From Beta vulgaris subsp. vulgaris (lineage: Eukaryota; Streptophyta; Magnoliopsida; Caryophyllales; Amaranthaceae): a stretch of 64,000 nucleotides of DNA. The stretch covers positions 17,175,260-17,239,259 of the forward strand of contig NC_079208.1 of the NCBI RefSeq assembly GCF_026745355.1, given 5' to 3'. Position numbers and translations under genes: made by a program. The notes under the pieces were generated by a model. That model made no database searches. It was given only the letters and a program-made list of their open reading frames with translations, and was not told where the DNA came from. Of this stretch, positions 10,801 through 22,270 are shown piece after piece. Each line of letters starts with the position of its first letter. Position 1 is the stretch's first letter.

Positions 10801-13800
10801 TCAAAATAGTAACAAATCTTGATTCCCTTCATCAAAGACTTGGTCAAAATTTTTATTTTTTTGAGATTTAACCTTTTGTAGTTTTAGATTGATTTTTTTC
10901 TTCTTATTATTACACGTATAAGTAATCGACAAACTGAAAAAAAGGGAAATTTTTTGAACAAATGGAACTTCTTGCATTCGAATTGATAGTAGTTGTACAG
11001 AAAAATGTAGATTCTGTTGTGTCATTCAGTACTATGAAGGAGTTTTCTTGTCCCACAATTTGGTGAAGCTGACACCCTGCTTAGGCTAACCCCATGTGAT
11101 GCTCAACTATCCTAGGGCCAAAAATTCTTAGGTGGATGTGGCATGAAGCAAGAGTAGTTTTTTCTAGTCATACTCGTAGTAAGTGATTAGGCCATTTAGT
11201 CAAATACACCTAATTTGCTTTCAGTCCTTGACTGTGCCAAGTTATCACAGGGTTCTCCTCAAAGCAAATGAAATTGTGACAAGGGAAACAAATTGACCCA
11301 TGCTTGAAACGACTAGAAAACAAAAGATATGATTTGGCCATACAACTTAGCTTACCAAAGGTTTCCTTAAATTGGTCATTTTGGGATTAAGGTTACATTT
11401 ATAGAACCTAATTTCTGGAATGATATGACTTTGAAGGAATTGAGTTGGTAAGCCATTTATACAGGCTAAATCTGACTGAAGTAATTCCAAGCTCAGTTAA
11501 AACAGAGCATCTTCCTTAATCAAGCCAGAGGAAACTGATTTGACTCAATTTACGACAAAAGGAAAGATAGCCTGCACGGGATCCAGACTTGACTAAGTTG
11601 AAACTAAACGAAAACAAAAACAATTTGAACTTAAAGCCCATTTAAGGTTGAGGGAAGCTAATTTTTGATCAGCAGATTCAGCCCTGCACCATTAGCTACT
11701 TTGAGTGCCTACGCAAGAAAGCGGTTTCTATAACAATTAACAGCCCGAACTTTCTAGCCCACAGGAACTTGATCATACTGGAAAGTAGTAGCTGATTGTC
11801 TCTCAAAACATCACGACTTAAGCACAAGCCAATTAGCTTTAGTGTTACACACTGAGGTTTTTCCATGGACGAAATATCAGAAAACAAATTGAAAGAGGAA
11901 AGAAAATCACACTCTTTAACGGAAGTAATTTATTACTAACTTAGCAAATTATGTGTTAGGACTGGGACCAAATTATCTATAGAGGTGTTTTGCTTCCTAA
12001 GCTAATTAGACATAACATCAAGAAAATGAAACAGAAATTACCTAACCTGCAACCCTAAAGAACCGAGCTAAGAGATGTAGTGTCAGCAAGCTAGCTGCTC
12101 TACCTTCATGCAGCAGCTAGTGCCACATGCTCTATTTCTTCAGCTTATCATCACAGATTTGCATTTGGCTGCTGCTGCCTTCTCTGAAAGAAGTTCCAGA
12201 TAGCATGTATCGTAGCAAAATGCCTAGAAATGTGTGCCATTTACTCAGCTCACCTAGTTAACCATGATTAGCCCTACTCATCCCGCATTAGCTTGACTTT
12301 ATTAAAGTTTCAACCTATGTTACTTAGACTCAGCTAGGAGTGTCAGGCAGGCCTGTGTGTTCAATTGTTTGACACAACTATCTTGTAGAATTTCTGCAAA
12401 ATTTTGCTCTAAAATGAAGTCCCCAAGTGTTATACCCTTGTCCTGGATGAGAACCTACATAGCTGATCATAAAAGGATTGGCATCCTGTGATGAACTGAC
12501 ATCACTAGGACAGATTAGAGAAGAAGATTAAGAAGTAAAATGGACTTGATTGATAGTTTTCTTGAAAAACAGTAAAAAAGTTGATAATTACAAGCTTTCG
12601 AGAGGCTTGTTCTCTCCCATTGAACTCTTAAAAGTTCACCCAAAATATACTCAATATTCAACATGCTTTCTCTCTCCCTATTCCATTCTATTTATAGAGA
12701 TATTTACTCCCTAACTCCCTAGCTTATTCTTCAAGCTACTACTAAAATCTAACTAATTATTATAATACCAAAAGTACCCCTCTCCCTAGGTTGATTCATT
12801 ACCTTACCGGCCGCCCAAACATTCACCTTGTCCTCAAGGTGGATAGTAATTTGCACTTAATTCCAAGCATTGTCCCCGATAGTCAATGTCCCACTTGTTG
12901 TCACCTTTGAATCCATATGTTTGTCTCTTCTCCTGTTCTTCTGCTAGCTTAGAGAAAAAATGGGCTACAGTGTGGTGAGAAAATTTGGATGAGATTAGGG
13001 ATCGTTAGTATGGGTTGATTGGCTAGAAGAAGAGTGGAAAAATGATGGTTGATAAAATGGGTGTTGATTATAGCAAGGAAAGTCTTGGGCCTTAACCCAT
13101 TGGGTCCGGTAAGGCTGTGAAAATCAAAAGGGTTATGTTTGGATGTCTGGGTGGAATTAATTGAACTTGGGTTGGCCTTACTTTTAAGCTGAGAATTAAA
13201 ATATTTAGATTCTTGAACTTGGTTGGAGTAATTGGGCTTAGTTTGAAAAGGCCCAGTTGACATTACATCAGCAACTTTAATTAAGTTGTTGTGGATTTTC
13301 CCTTCACATTTAAATGCACGTGGTCCCAGTTGCTCTTTTCCCTTTGCACTGTAACCTGCTGACTCATCTACATGGCGATTTACAGTGTCACCCCTTCCAC
13401 CATAATCCAGAGTTTCCACTTTCTTCTCCAAGGGTTTAGAGGTTTCGAGATTTCTCTGGTTCTCTGACTTTAACATAGAGTCTAGCATGAGGTCCCACCA
13501 AGTTCTATCTCCGACAAATTTTCCGGGAAGACCTCGGCGAGCGCTTCCAGTATGCTGAAAACAGGCATTCTCACCGGAATAATATCTAGATCTGCCTTTC
13601 GTGCCTTCTCGCCTGAGTTTGAGGCTGCGATTTAGATCGTCCCCGCCACCAGCACTTCCCTCTCAAATAATCCTCCCTTTAGATTGAGGTCATTTCTGAA
13701 TCTACCACCAACAAGGACTCCATTAGATTGGCCGGCGAAACTACCATGTCCTCCGCCGGTGAATCCACCACCGAAATCTCCCTTTGCGAAATTCCTCCCT

Positions 13801-16800
13801 CTATCAGGTTGGCCTTCTCCCACAATATGACTTCGTCCCCTACCACCGGATACTCCATTTTTGTCATTGCACATATTTCCACCAAGACTACCAAACCCTG
13901 TCTTCTTCAGATCTGGTGTCTCACACACCGGTGACCACTTCCTTCTCTCAAGCTTAGGTGAGGATGATGTTAATTGATAATTTTCAATTACTTCCTCACC
14001 TGAAGGTTGGAAATCAGTGGTTGTTGACTTAACCTGGTGGCTGATTTCAGTTTCTTCCTCCGCCTTAGCTCTTCTCGGAGCAAGGCTAACTCCTGTCTGA
14101 GTGGAGCTAACGCCTTGCTGACAATTCCTTTGATGTCCTCGCACAGCGTCTTTGTAATCTCCTGCATTTTGGCTTCAAACTGTTGTGAAAACAGTTTGTT
14201 GTTCACCACCACCAAAGCTTCACGTTCAACAGTAGCTTGGCCACCGAGGACCGTACCGCTCTGATACCATTTGTGAAGAACTGACATCACTAGGACAGAT
14301 TAGAGAAGAAGATTAAGAAGTAAAATGGACTTGATTGATAGTTTTCTTGAAAAACAGTAAAACAAGTTGATAATTACAAGCTTTCGAGAGGCTTGTTCTC
14401 TCCCATTGAACTCTTAAAAGTTCACCCAAAATATACTCAATATTCAACATGCTTTCTCTCTCCCTATTCCATTCTATTTATAGAGATATTTACTCCCTAA
14501 CTCCCTAGCTTATTCTTCAAGCTACTACTAAAATCTAACTAATTATTATAATACCAAAAGTACCCCTCTCCCTAGGTTGATTCATTACACATCCCTCCAT
14601 GAGGATATTCTGAACAACTCTTAGAATACAATTAAAGCCTTCCTGGAGAGTGGGGAAGAATTATACTTCCTCAATTTTTCTTAAATTTTACATATGGGCT
14701 TTGGCACATAAATCAAGGAAAGAGGAAAAGTGATGAAAATGGGACCACATGCCTAGAGGTGTGAGTTTGGTTATTGTTTTAAATGTGCCCCAAATCCAAT
14801 CCAATTTGTAATTCCAAATCTAATCTGAAATACCATCAAGCCTAATATGATCCAATCCCAATTAGAGTTTCTTAGTTTGGATCTAATTAGGAGATCCAGA
14901 TTATTAACTTTTGTTTTCTCGGAGGGCATAATGGCTACTAGACCTAACTTTCTGATTTGGAAACCCATTGCAAGCACATTGACCCATTAGCCTTAAGAAA
15001 AGTTGATTTCAACTTCCTAAAACATACTCCTCCGTCCTAGATTAGTTTCAACACTTTCCTTCTTTTATATGTCCTAGAATAGAATAGTTTGACCATTTCT
15101 ATTTTGGAAGTGGCACCCCCTAATACTGTAATATTTGTTTCCAATTCCTTTGGCCCACCACACACTTTCTCTCTCTCTTGTAGTAAATTTTTTTTATCCC
15201 CCTCTTTATTTCCTTCAATATAACATGCCACAATCCCCTATCACATGTATATTTTCTATATAAAAAGAATTATTAACGACTCAGCAACCTATTTCCTAGA
15301 ACTATGTGCCGTGATAACTAACAATACCTGAAATCTTAATAAGATTCGTAAAAGTTCACATTACATAATACAAGTCTTAAAGAGAAATCAATGAACTAAA
15401 CTCAAATGTAAACATGACATTGATAGCAATAATACAAAATGTGAAGTAATGGTAAAGGGGATTAAATTTCAAATCTAAGTTTTACCCATGAGAAGGTCTA
15501 GATTAAATTTTAGTTTATTATGTTATTTAGTATTGAACATCTCAATCCCTATCCAATCCAAAATCTGATTTTCTATAAATTTGAGTCCAAATTCAATTTG
15601 AATTAGTAATTCGGCCATTGGTTGAACTTTGGTACACATGCCCGTGTTTATAGGAAAGGAAGACAGACAAAGAGCGGAAAATGTTTCCTAAAATGACATT
15701 GTGGCAAATTATTGTCAAACTTCCCATAAAGGGAATTGTAGCAATTAATAGAAATAATAGAGGAAGTATAAATTTAACCTGATCACCAAAGGATTTTACG
15801 CTGTTACTGATATTCGCTGGGAATGCATGGTGGATTGGGAAGGTATTAATCTGTTTTTGGAGACAAAAGACATGGATGAGATTTAAGGCGTCCGTCCTTT
15901 TAAACTAGATGTTCTATCATGTGCTGATGGTAGCTCAAGGAATGGAAATGCTGCTGAAAATAATTCCATGTGTCTGTCAGAGGGTAGTGTGTCAAAAGTC
16001 AAAACTCAAAGCCCTAGTGCTGCTTGACAAAGTATGTGTGAAGCTTTTTGGATCAAGCTGGCTAGAACATAGGCCGGTATCTCTTTGCTTAATTTATTTG
16101 TAGTATTGAGAAAAGATGAAATTGTGAATAGCAATTGGTGGGTGTGGCCTTCGAAAAGATTTTCTTAATTATGGTCAACATCGCTGTTTCAATGCTTTGT
16201 CATAAGAGAGGATCTGTCGTCTTGTTGTTTGCACTTCTTTTTCTCAAATTTAACTTCGCATGTTTTACACAAATAACAAATGTCTTTGTTTTGGTTTTAA
16301 AAACAGAGAATTCTTGGGGAATATACTTCATGGTTAAGAGAGAACAACATCCGTGAAGGTATGCGGTACAAGGAAACATTTGCGAAAAGATGGCCTTTAC
16401 TTGTTGACTCACACAATCAGGCGGATTTTACCACCAATCTTCAGAATTGTTTAGCGCCGAGGGAAGTTGATACTCAGAGTTTAATATCAACAGGGAAGTT
16501 TAGCGCCACAACAGCATCAAAGTTGTTTGAGCAAGAAATTCGTCAAGTGGTGAGTGCAGTCCTCTATAAATGTCTTGCACTAAATTAGATTTTACTTATG
16601 GAATGAGTGAGCCAATGGTCCTCTTTACCTTGAATAGAATCCAATTTATAAGTATTGCCCACAAGGCCACATTTTCGTGTCCCATTTTTATGTACGGATT
16701 TATCTATCTTTCAACAAGTCAGTTATTTCTGTATTTGTTTCCCCCTTCCGTTTCTGCAGTTCTTTGGAGCTTTTGGAGGTCTGGGGGCTGCTGGTTTATC

Positions 16801-19800
16801 TGCTTCACTACTCACCTCAGTGCTGCCAACTACGTTAGAAGACCTTCTTGCACTCGGGCTTTGTTCTGCTGGCGGGTGATATACCTTTCCTCTATTTTAT
16901 TTTGTGATTCCTCATTTTCAGCTGTTCACTTAGGCTTTGCTCGTTCTAGAATGAGATTAGGTTTAGTCTGGTCCCTTTTGGAGCATTTTTGATGTTCTGT
17001 ATAGCTTATCAAAGTTCTATCATCAAATTTGATTAAACGAATTAGTTAATGTCAGCTTGTTAACTTATACTTCGGGAGTCGTAATAGAATTGTCCGTGTT
17101 TCTTTGAAAGAGATCCTACTTGTTTATTTCACTTAATTTATAACATGTTTGGTTCAACATTTTTGGGCTCCGAAAAACAGAATAAATTGCCTAATACCTA
17201 CTCCTAGTGTTCTTGTTTGGTTCAACCTCTCTTCAATCCATTACGATGAGTTGGTGGTAATGGATTCCTAGCTTGTTTCCCCCCCCCCCCCCCCCCCCAA
17301 GTAACGAAATCCATTTCTTGGCGATAATGGTTGCCATTCCCTTTCTATTTTATTCTTGAACTAAACACTTAACAAAAGGTAGCAATTTTTGTTATCATTC
17401 TCCTCATCTATTTGATTCTATTCCCTTCCCGTTCCATGGGTTGAACCAAACAAGCACTTAGTTTAAAATGACTGCGACAAGCCAACTTCTCGAATCACCC
17501 ATACCTTTTCCTCACAAAGTAATTGATACTACACATGATCGATCTAAACCAAACTACGATATAAAGTGAACTTATGGCATTGCATATAAAAGTGCTGTGA
17601 TCTATTTTAAAATCTATGAGAAGTAAAAGGGAGTAAATTATAAAGGATAAATCGCATCTTACCACCTAGACTTTTCACGTTTTTAGAAACTCCCACCTTA
17701 ATGATTTTTTTTTATAAATTTGCACCTACCATTTTCAATTTTATTAAAAACTCCCACCACTTAACGATTTTTGTTAAATTCCATTAACAAAACCGTTAAA
17801 TGGGTCCCTCATATACATTTTGTTAACAAAATCGAACTTGAAATAGTTGCAAGTCTTTCCAAATAGTTATAATTCGTTCCAAACTTGCTCCAAAATTGTT
17901 GAGATTTTGCCCTTAAATTGATGAAATTGACTTTGATTTCAGCGTAAATTAATAATAAAATGCATATATGAGGTCTACTTAACGGTTTTGTTAACGAAAT
18001 TTAACACAAATCGTTAAGTGGTGGGAGTTTTTAATAAAATTGGAAATGGTAGGTGGAAATTTATAAAAAAAATTCATTAAGGTGGGAGTTTCTAAAAACG
18101 TGAAAGGTTTAGGTGGTTTTGAACAAAAAATCCTTATATTTTGGATGATAATAATACTAACCCTTTTTATTATTATTGAATATTTATTTGTTTGCTTAGA
18201 AAAGAGATGCATGCTAAAAGAGAATAGAAGGTTATAACTTTACTTTTATGCAATGTTTTACTATAAAAAATTGAAAATACAAGGTCGTACAATGAAGCCC
18301 TAAATTTACCCTTCTCTTATTGCAAGAGATTTGAATTTATTGTGTATGGGCTGCAGGCTTAATCTAATTATATTATAACTTGGAGGGAGTATTTAATTGT
18401 AACATCCTAACTTCCAGTGTTTCATGCACAAGTGTGTCTTCCTAAATATTCAGCTTTTGATTACTGGGAATACTTCTCATTTCGAGTAGGAGGAAGTAAA
18501 AGGTGATCTTAACTTCGTTCAGCTTGTAGTAGCATGTAAGTAGAATAAAAGTTAACCTATTCCAGCTTATCACGTAATTAGTGGAAGAGGAGGCTAAGGT
18601 GTATGCTTGACCTGTTTTTCCAGTATCTTTCTCCACCAGTTTACAAGTTTGAAATGCTTAAGAATAGTTTCGACTGGTAATTGTTGATACTTCAGCTTCT
18701 AGGAGATCCCATGATTTGCTTTTCTCACTAAACAAAAGTAAACCTTTCGCAATGTGTTGGTAGGTCGTACTGATCGTTATTGATGATAATGACCTAACAT
18801 TTAATTTCGTAAAGGTCACATGTCAAGGCTCATAGTAATAGAACTTCATACTCAAACATGTATTTTCTTCTCATATTTCCATTAGCTACTACCACATAAT
18901 ACCATCTGTAATTTGGTAATTCAAATTATGAGAAAGAGAAGGTTTTTAAGAATGAATAATATTACCATGGACATTGGGATGAGATTTTCTACGAATCTAT
19001 TTTACCATTGTTACGTAATTTACTGTATGAGAATGACTATGGGAACGCAGTTAACTACATGTTTTCGTTAGATTAGTTCGAACACTTATTATGGAACATA
19101 GTTTTAGGAGACAAGTTGCTGAGTAGTTATCTAATGTAATTTATATAGAAGTTAGATATGATAGGATTTAGTGGAAAATTATTGTACTAAAGGCGAGAGA
19201 GTAGGGTATTTCTTGTGGTAAGAGAGAGAAAGAAAGTATTAAAATATTAGTGGTATTATTGCCAAATAGAAGTTTTTAAACTATTCTTGAACAAATGAAA
19301 AAGGAATGTATTGAAACTAATGTGGGATAGGAGTACCAGCATGTACCAATTCACCGTTTCCGGATCGCAGTTTGTCGGGGGAGTGGGTTGTTCAGTGAAT
19401 TTGATTCTTTGATTCATTACAGTTACGGCTATCTAAGAATTTGAAGTTTTGCTTATTGCTAGATTGTTTTGGTATGGCTTTCCAGATTTGTTTGCAGAAT
19501 GCACATACCTAATAAATATTGTAGTTTTTAGATGATTGAGAAAAAGTTGCTGGACAATCAACTGCCTAATAGAGAAAGAACAAGTTGTTACTTCATACTC
19601 CAAGTGACTATTCCATCACAGGTTTTAGAATTAAGCACTAGGCTAATTGCTATTGGTACAATTACGTATGTTAAAGCCCTTGGATCTTAATGCTTATCAT
19701 CATGATTGTATGCTATCTGAATTGGTAGTAGCTAACACTTTCTCATTTTCTTGTCAGTTTGTTGGCCATATCAAATTTTCCAGCTCGTAGGCAAAAGGTT

Positions 19801-20040
19801 GTTGATAAAGTGAAAAGTATTGCAGATACTGTAGAACAAGAAATCGTGGAAGCCATGCAAAAGGATTTGTTGATGACAATCAAGAATATGGAAGACTTTG
19901 TATCACTTGTTGGCAAACCATATGAGGAGGCAGCGCAACAGAGATTAGATAAGTTACTGGATACTCAAGAACAACTGACTATTATTGAGAAAAAACTACA
20001 AACGTTACAGGTTGAACTTCAAAATTTCCATTTAACCTGA
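7815..20040 (+). CDS. FZL: FZO-like dynamin-family GTPase, chloroplastic (3' six exons)
   Basis: Exons are 7815-7901, 9206-9646, 9979-10143, 16307-16549, 16760-16875 and 19758-20040. All junctions are AG/GT and the phases join to 444 residues ending in TGA. The first exon carries the GTPase G4 motif NKAD. Diagnostic stretches include NVEHVKLFPVSARAALEAKL, PIAIAERLLSSCQ and SWRRQVFSQ. Exon 5 and the start of exon 6 encode the hydrophobic membrane region (GGLGAAGLSASLLTSVLPTT, then LGLCSAGG). The C-terminus is a coiled-coil-like helix (QRLDKLLDTQEQLTIIEKKL). These match plant FZL, a dynamin-related protein related to mitochondrial fusion GTPases that acts in thylakoid and chloroplast morphology. 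Exons for the transit peptide, G1-G3 and N-terminus lie left of the window. The reading frame is intact although introns are heavily invaded. Confidence 0.93.
8223..9086. mobile_element. Harbinger-like or other TIR element in FZL intron
   Basis: Left end GAGCACCCTGATTCATGAG and the reverse complement of the right end, GAGCATCACCATTCACGAT, are imperfect terminal inverted repeats. Flanks TTA and TTG are close to the TWA target duplication of PIF/Harbinger elements. No transposase ORF is present, so it would be non-autonomous. The superfamily is an inference. Confidence 0.5.
8387..8499. repeat. Strong 113-bp imperfect hairpin
   Basis: Nested complementary blocks TGGCAAAC/GTTTGCCA, GCTTTTC/GAAAAGC and TTTTGGCTGGAGC/GCTCCAGCCAAAA flank a 10-base loop. 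One side carries an unpaired segment of about 19 bases. Confidence 0.85.
10144..12486. other. FZL intron 3, left part
   Basis: Low-complexity AT-rich intron sequence. I see no coding exon, no clear terminal repeats and no domain-bearing ORF; older transposon debris is possible. Confidence 0.5.
12487..12803 (-). repeat. 3' LTR of the young intronic element
   Basis: Direct repeat partner of 14272-14589. The terminal A of the CA end is changed to C. Confidence 0.9.
12949..13488 (-). CDS. Unrecognised 179-residue ORF in the young LTR element
   Basis: A single open frame in the element's sense direction occupies the place where pol would be. The protein is hydrophilic at the start (ENQRNLETSKPLEKK) and rich in Asn, Ser and His, with a more hydrophobic C-terminal third. 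I recognise no domain. It may be chance, captured DNA or a decayed gag extension. Confidence 0.3.
   Translation of the reverse strand: MLDSMLKSENQRNLETSKPLEKKVETLDYGGRGDTVNRHVDESAGYSAKGKEQLGPRAFKCEGKIHNNLIKVADVMSTGPFQTKPNYSNQVQESKYFNSQLKSKANPSSINSTQTSKHNPFDFHSLTGPNGLRPKTFLAIINTHFINHHFSTLLLANQPILTIPNLIQIFSPHCSPFFL
13632..14250 (-). pseudogene. Gag-like ORFs of the young LTR element
   Basis: Directly after the primer site, the minus strand encodes a helical segment (MQEITKTLCEDIKGIVSKAL then LRQELALLREELRRRKK) in one frame. Another frame continues to 13632 as a glycine/arginine-rich tail with repeats such as GGGFTGGGHG. This fits the N-terminal part of a plant gypsy gag with a basic, Gly-rich tail. 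No CCHC knuckle was found. The assignment rests on position and composition. Confidence 0.45.
14258..14269 (-). other. Primer-binding site (initiator Met tRNA)
   Basis: GCTCTGATACCA on the plus strand is the exact reverse complement of TGGTATCAGAGC. It lies two bases from the LTR at 14272. Confidence 0.93.
14272..14589 (-). repeat. 5' LTR of the young intronic element
   Basis: Direct repeat partner of 12487-12803, with intact TG..CA ends. Confidence 0.92.
14590..16306. other. FZL intron 3, right part
   Basis: AT-rich intron sequence ending in an AAACAG acceptor. A fragment resembling a Stowaway end (CTCCTCCGTCCTAGATTAG) occurs near 15028 with no clear partner. Small ORFs here are not supported as genes. 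Confidence 0.5.
17144..17458. mobile_element. Tourist-like MITE in FZL intron 5
   Basis: The left end carries TGTTTGGTTCAAC and the right end GTTGAACCAAACAAGCAC, an inverted repeat typical of Tourist/Harbinger MITEs. A 20-base poly-C run interrupts it. No coding capacity. Confidence 0.6.
17279..17298. repeat. Poly-C homopolymer
   Basis: Twenty consecutive C residues; the exact length is likely uncertain in assembly. Confidence 0.95.
17643..18135. mobile_element. Long-TIR (MULE-like) element in FZL intron 5
   Basis: About 170-bp inverted arms meet around a short middle. Matching blocks include CTTTTCACGTTTTTAGAAAC with TCTAAAAACGTGAAAG, and ACTCCCACCACTTAACGATT with ATCGTTAAGTGGTGGGAGT. No transposase is present. 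A clean target duplication was not found, so the superfamily is uncertain. Confidence 0.7.
18136..19757. other. FZL last intron, remainder
   Basis: AT-rich intron ending TTGTCAG. A short CTCCCTCC-type fragment (plus strand GGAGGGAGTA near 18382) is probably MITE debris. No exon seen. Confidence 0.5.
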
Positions 20041-20990
20041 GCTGTTGAGGAGCAATCTCATTTTACCGATGGTGATCCAACTAAAGGAAAATCTTGCAGC
20101 ATGAGAAAAAAAATAATGTATAGTAAGTAATTCATTGTGATCTATATGGCCTACAGTGTCAAATAGTGTTGTTTTTTCGTATAAACATATTGGTGGCTGT
20201 TCAAATATCAGAAATATGCATTAGTTGATTTCTTCCCATACATACTATTTGTCCCCAGAACATGCTTGAATGATGATATTGAGGTTCTAGCCTGTAAGCT
20301 TGCCATATTTTAAGGTTATCGTATGTTTTCTTTCCTGACTTTGAATCTTGACACGATTATACGCGTCAGTTTGGCATCAAAGGGTTTCAATGAAGTTTAT
20401 TCCTTTGTTGTTTATAGTTTAGAACCTTTTCCCCGTGATATAAAAGAATTTGACTTGTTCCTTTGTGATTATTGGCCTATGCTATATGTGGCAGCTCTGC
20501 GACTCTGATGTTTATTATATACTGAAAGATAATGATGCTATATCCCTTAATAACGATGAGTGTTGATAATATTCTGATGATGATGCGGCCGGTGCGAGAT
20601 TCGTCCACCATGGTGCAGTCAAGCTTCTGCTGCATTCCACTACATGTTTTTATAAAACCAAAAGAGTCCGAGGACCAGCCACCAGGGTATATCTTTATAT
20701 GTTTCATTGTTATTGTTATTGTTATTTAACCAATCATCAGTTTGCTGACATCTATGCATTACTATGTAGTGTTGCGTTCATTCTTTAGTCTTACTGTGCG
20801 AAAGCTACATCTGAAATGTCATTGGGGGAGAAAAGGCAACACTTTGTTGTAGTCAAAAGCTTTAAACAAATTGCACGGAAGGATAATGGAGGCTTTGGAG
20901 TGCCTGTGTAAGCCATATGTATCCGATTCTTCCTTTATGTCTTCCTGGGTAAAAGGTCTACGAAAATAAAGATATTCTTGTATTCCCGGT
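20041..20990 (+). other. FZL 3' flank, probable 3' UTR in its first part
   Basis: Sequence after the FZL stop. A possible poly(A) signal AATAAAG lies at 20968, but the actual cleavage site is not determined. No further coding exon is supported. Confidence 0.35.
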
Positions 20991-20998
20991 GTTTGTCT

Positions 20999-21230
20999 TT
21001 TATCATTCTCACTTTTCTATGCGCGTTTTTCAATGTACATTTTCGAACTTAAATATCTTTCGTGATATATTAGTAAACATTATAACGATTGAATATTAAT
21101 AAAAGTACTAATTGAGATGAATCAATAAGATCTCACATGACTATTATTTTTTCTTATAAATTGAAAAAAATTGAGAAGATTCTCTCTAAATATGAATAAT
21201 GTCAAGAATGATGAAAAAAAGTAAAGAGGA
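20999..21230. repeat. Dispersed repeat, copy 1
   Basis: About 230 bp that match 32515-32745 with scattered changes. Shared blocks include ATTGAATATTAATAAA, CTTATAAATTGAAAAAAA and GAGAAGATTCTCTCTAAATA. No gene; probably MITE-derived. Confidence 0.8.
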
Positions 21231-21949
21231 AGTATAATGCATTAAAAACAAAATTTACATTGTATATAAATTGTAAAGCTGATAGCTAAGTCCAATATCC
21301 CTTTTGTAAAGCTTATAATTTATATACATGGGAGGATTTGGATGGAAAAAAAGAATAATTGAGCTGAAATGAATAATGATATATGAGAGTAAAAGTACTG
21401 TGTATAACAGGCCTAAGGGACGAAAAGTACATGGGAAATTATTTTGATTAATTTGCAAGATACTATTTCCTTGATTTGCTAGTGTGCATAAATTAATATT
21501 ATGCTATTGCTAAAGATAGATTTTTGGAGCAAGTTCGATGGTTACGCTTCAAATTCTATACTAGCTATGCTCTTAGGGGCAAGGGCACATATTCGTGTAG
21601 CCTCCTTAATAACCTAGGCTTTTCAAAAAAAAAAAAGTACACTAGGCTTTTGTGTGTATGGTTTGTCCCCAATTGTTCAATCTTCGTCATCAACTATTTT
21701 AAAAAGGTTGTATTCACTGAACTGGCTAAAATTGCTTTATGTTAGTTAACCTAGGAGATATGATAATTATCTAAGTGCTAGATGTTAGCAGTAAATATCT
21801 AACATCTAGCAAGGAATAAAAAAGTAATAAAAGATCTCGTCAAAAAAAAAAGTAATAAAAGATAATATAGAAAAAATAAATTTATTTGTAAATTTTTATT
21901 TATTTTTTAATATATAAAAACTCTAGTTGAGTTGTATAAACATTAATTA

Positions 21950-22270
21950 TTTTTCATGAAGACTATTTGTTAATTGTATAATACTATTTGTAGATACATC
22001 AACCCTATTTATAGCTGCATGAACAATATTTATTATCATTGCATTTTAAGGTCACTTTCTTATCTGACAGAGAGCTTTGCCTTTATTTTAATTCGGTTGC
22101 ATAAACACTATTTGTATTTCATGAATTCTATTTGTTAGTTGCATAAATACTATTTGTAGTTACATGAACACAAGTTGTAGTTGCTTGAACACTATTCTTT
22201 AGCATCACATTTTCGAGGTCATTTTTTGTTTAACTGAGAGCTTTGTTTTTATTGTCCTTTGTACATTTAT
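21950..22270. repeat. Degenerate tandem repeats, two orders
   Basis: Short units around GCATAAACACTATTTGTAGTT recur many times. A longer block of about 170 bp with GAGAGCTTTG and CATTTT..GGTCA occurs twice (near 22040 and 22205). Non-coding. Confidence 0.7.

Larger units (their letters stand above)
12487..14589 (-). mobile_element. Young non-autonomous LTR retrotransposon in FZL intron 3
   Basis: Two near-identical direct repeats, 12487-12803 and 14272-14589, begin TGTGA and end ATTAC(A). They are flanked by a perfect 5-bp target duplication CATCC (12482-12486 and 14590-14594). By eye the LTRs differ at about three positions in some 317 bases, implying a recent insertion. A perfect initiator-Met primer site next to the right LTR sets the orientation to minus. 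The interior is only about 1.47 kb, with no protease, RT or integrase, so it depends on enzymes from another element. A stretch beside the 3' LTR reads HLEDKVNVWAAG, resembling the end of gypsy pol, which suggests internal deletion of a gypsy parent. Confidence 0.92.
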
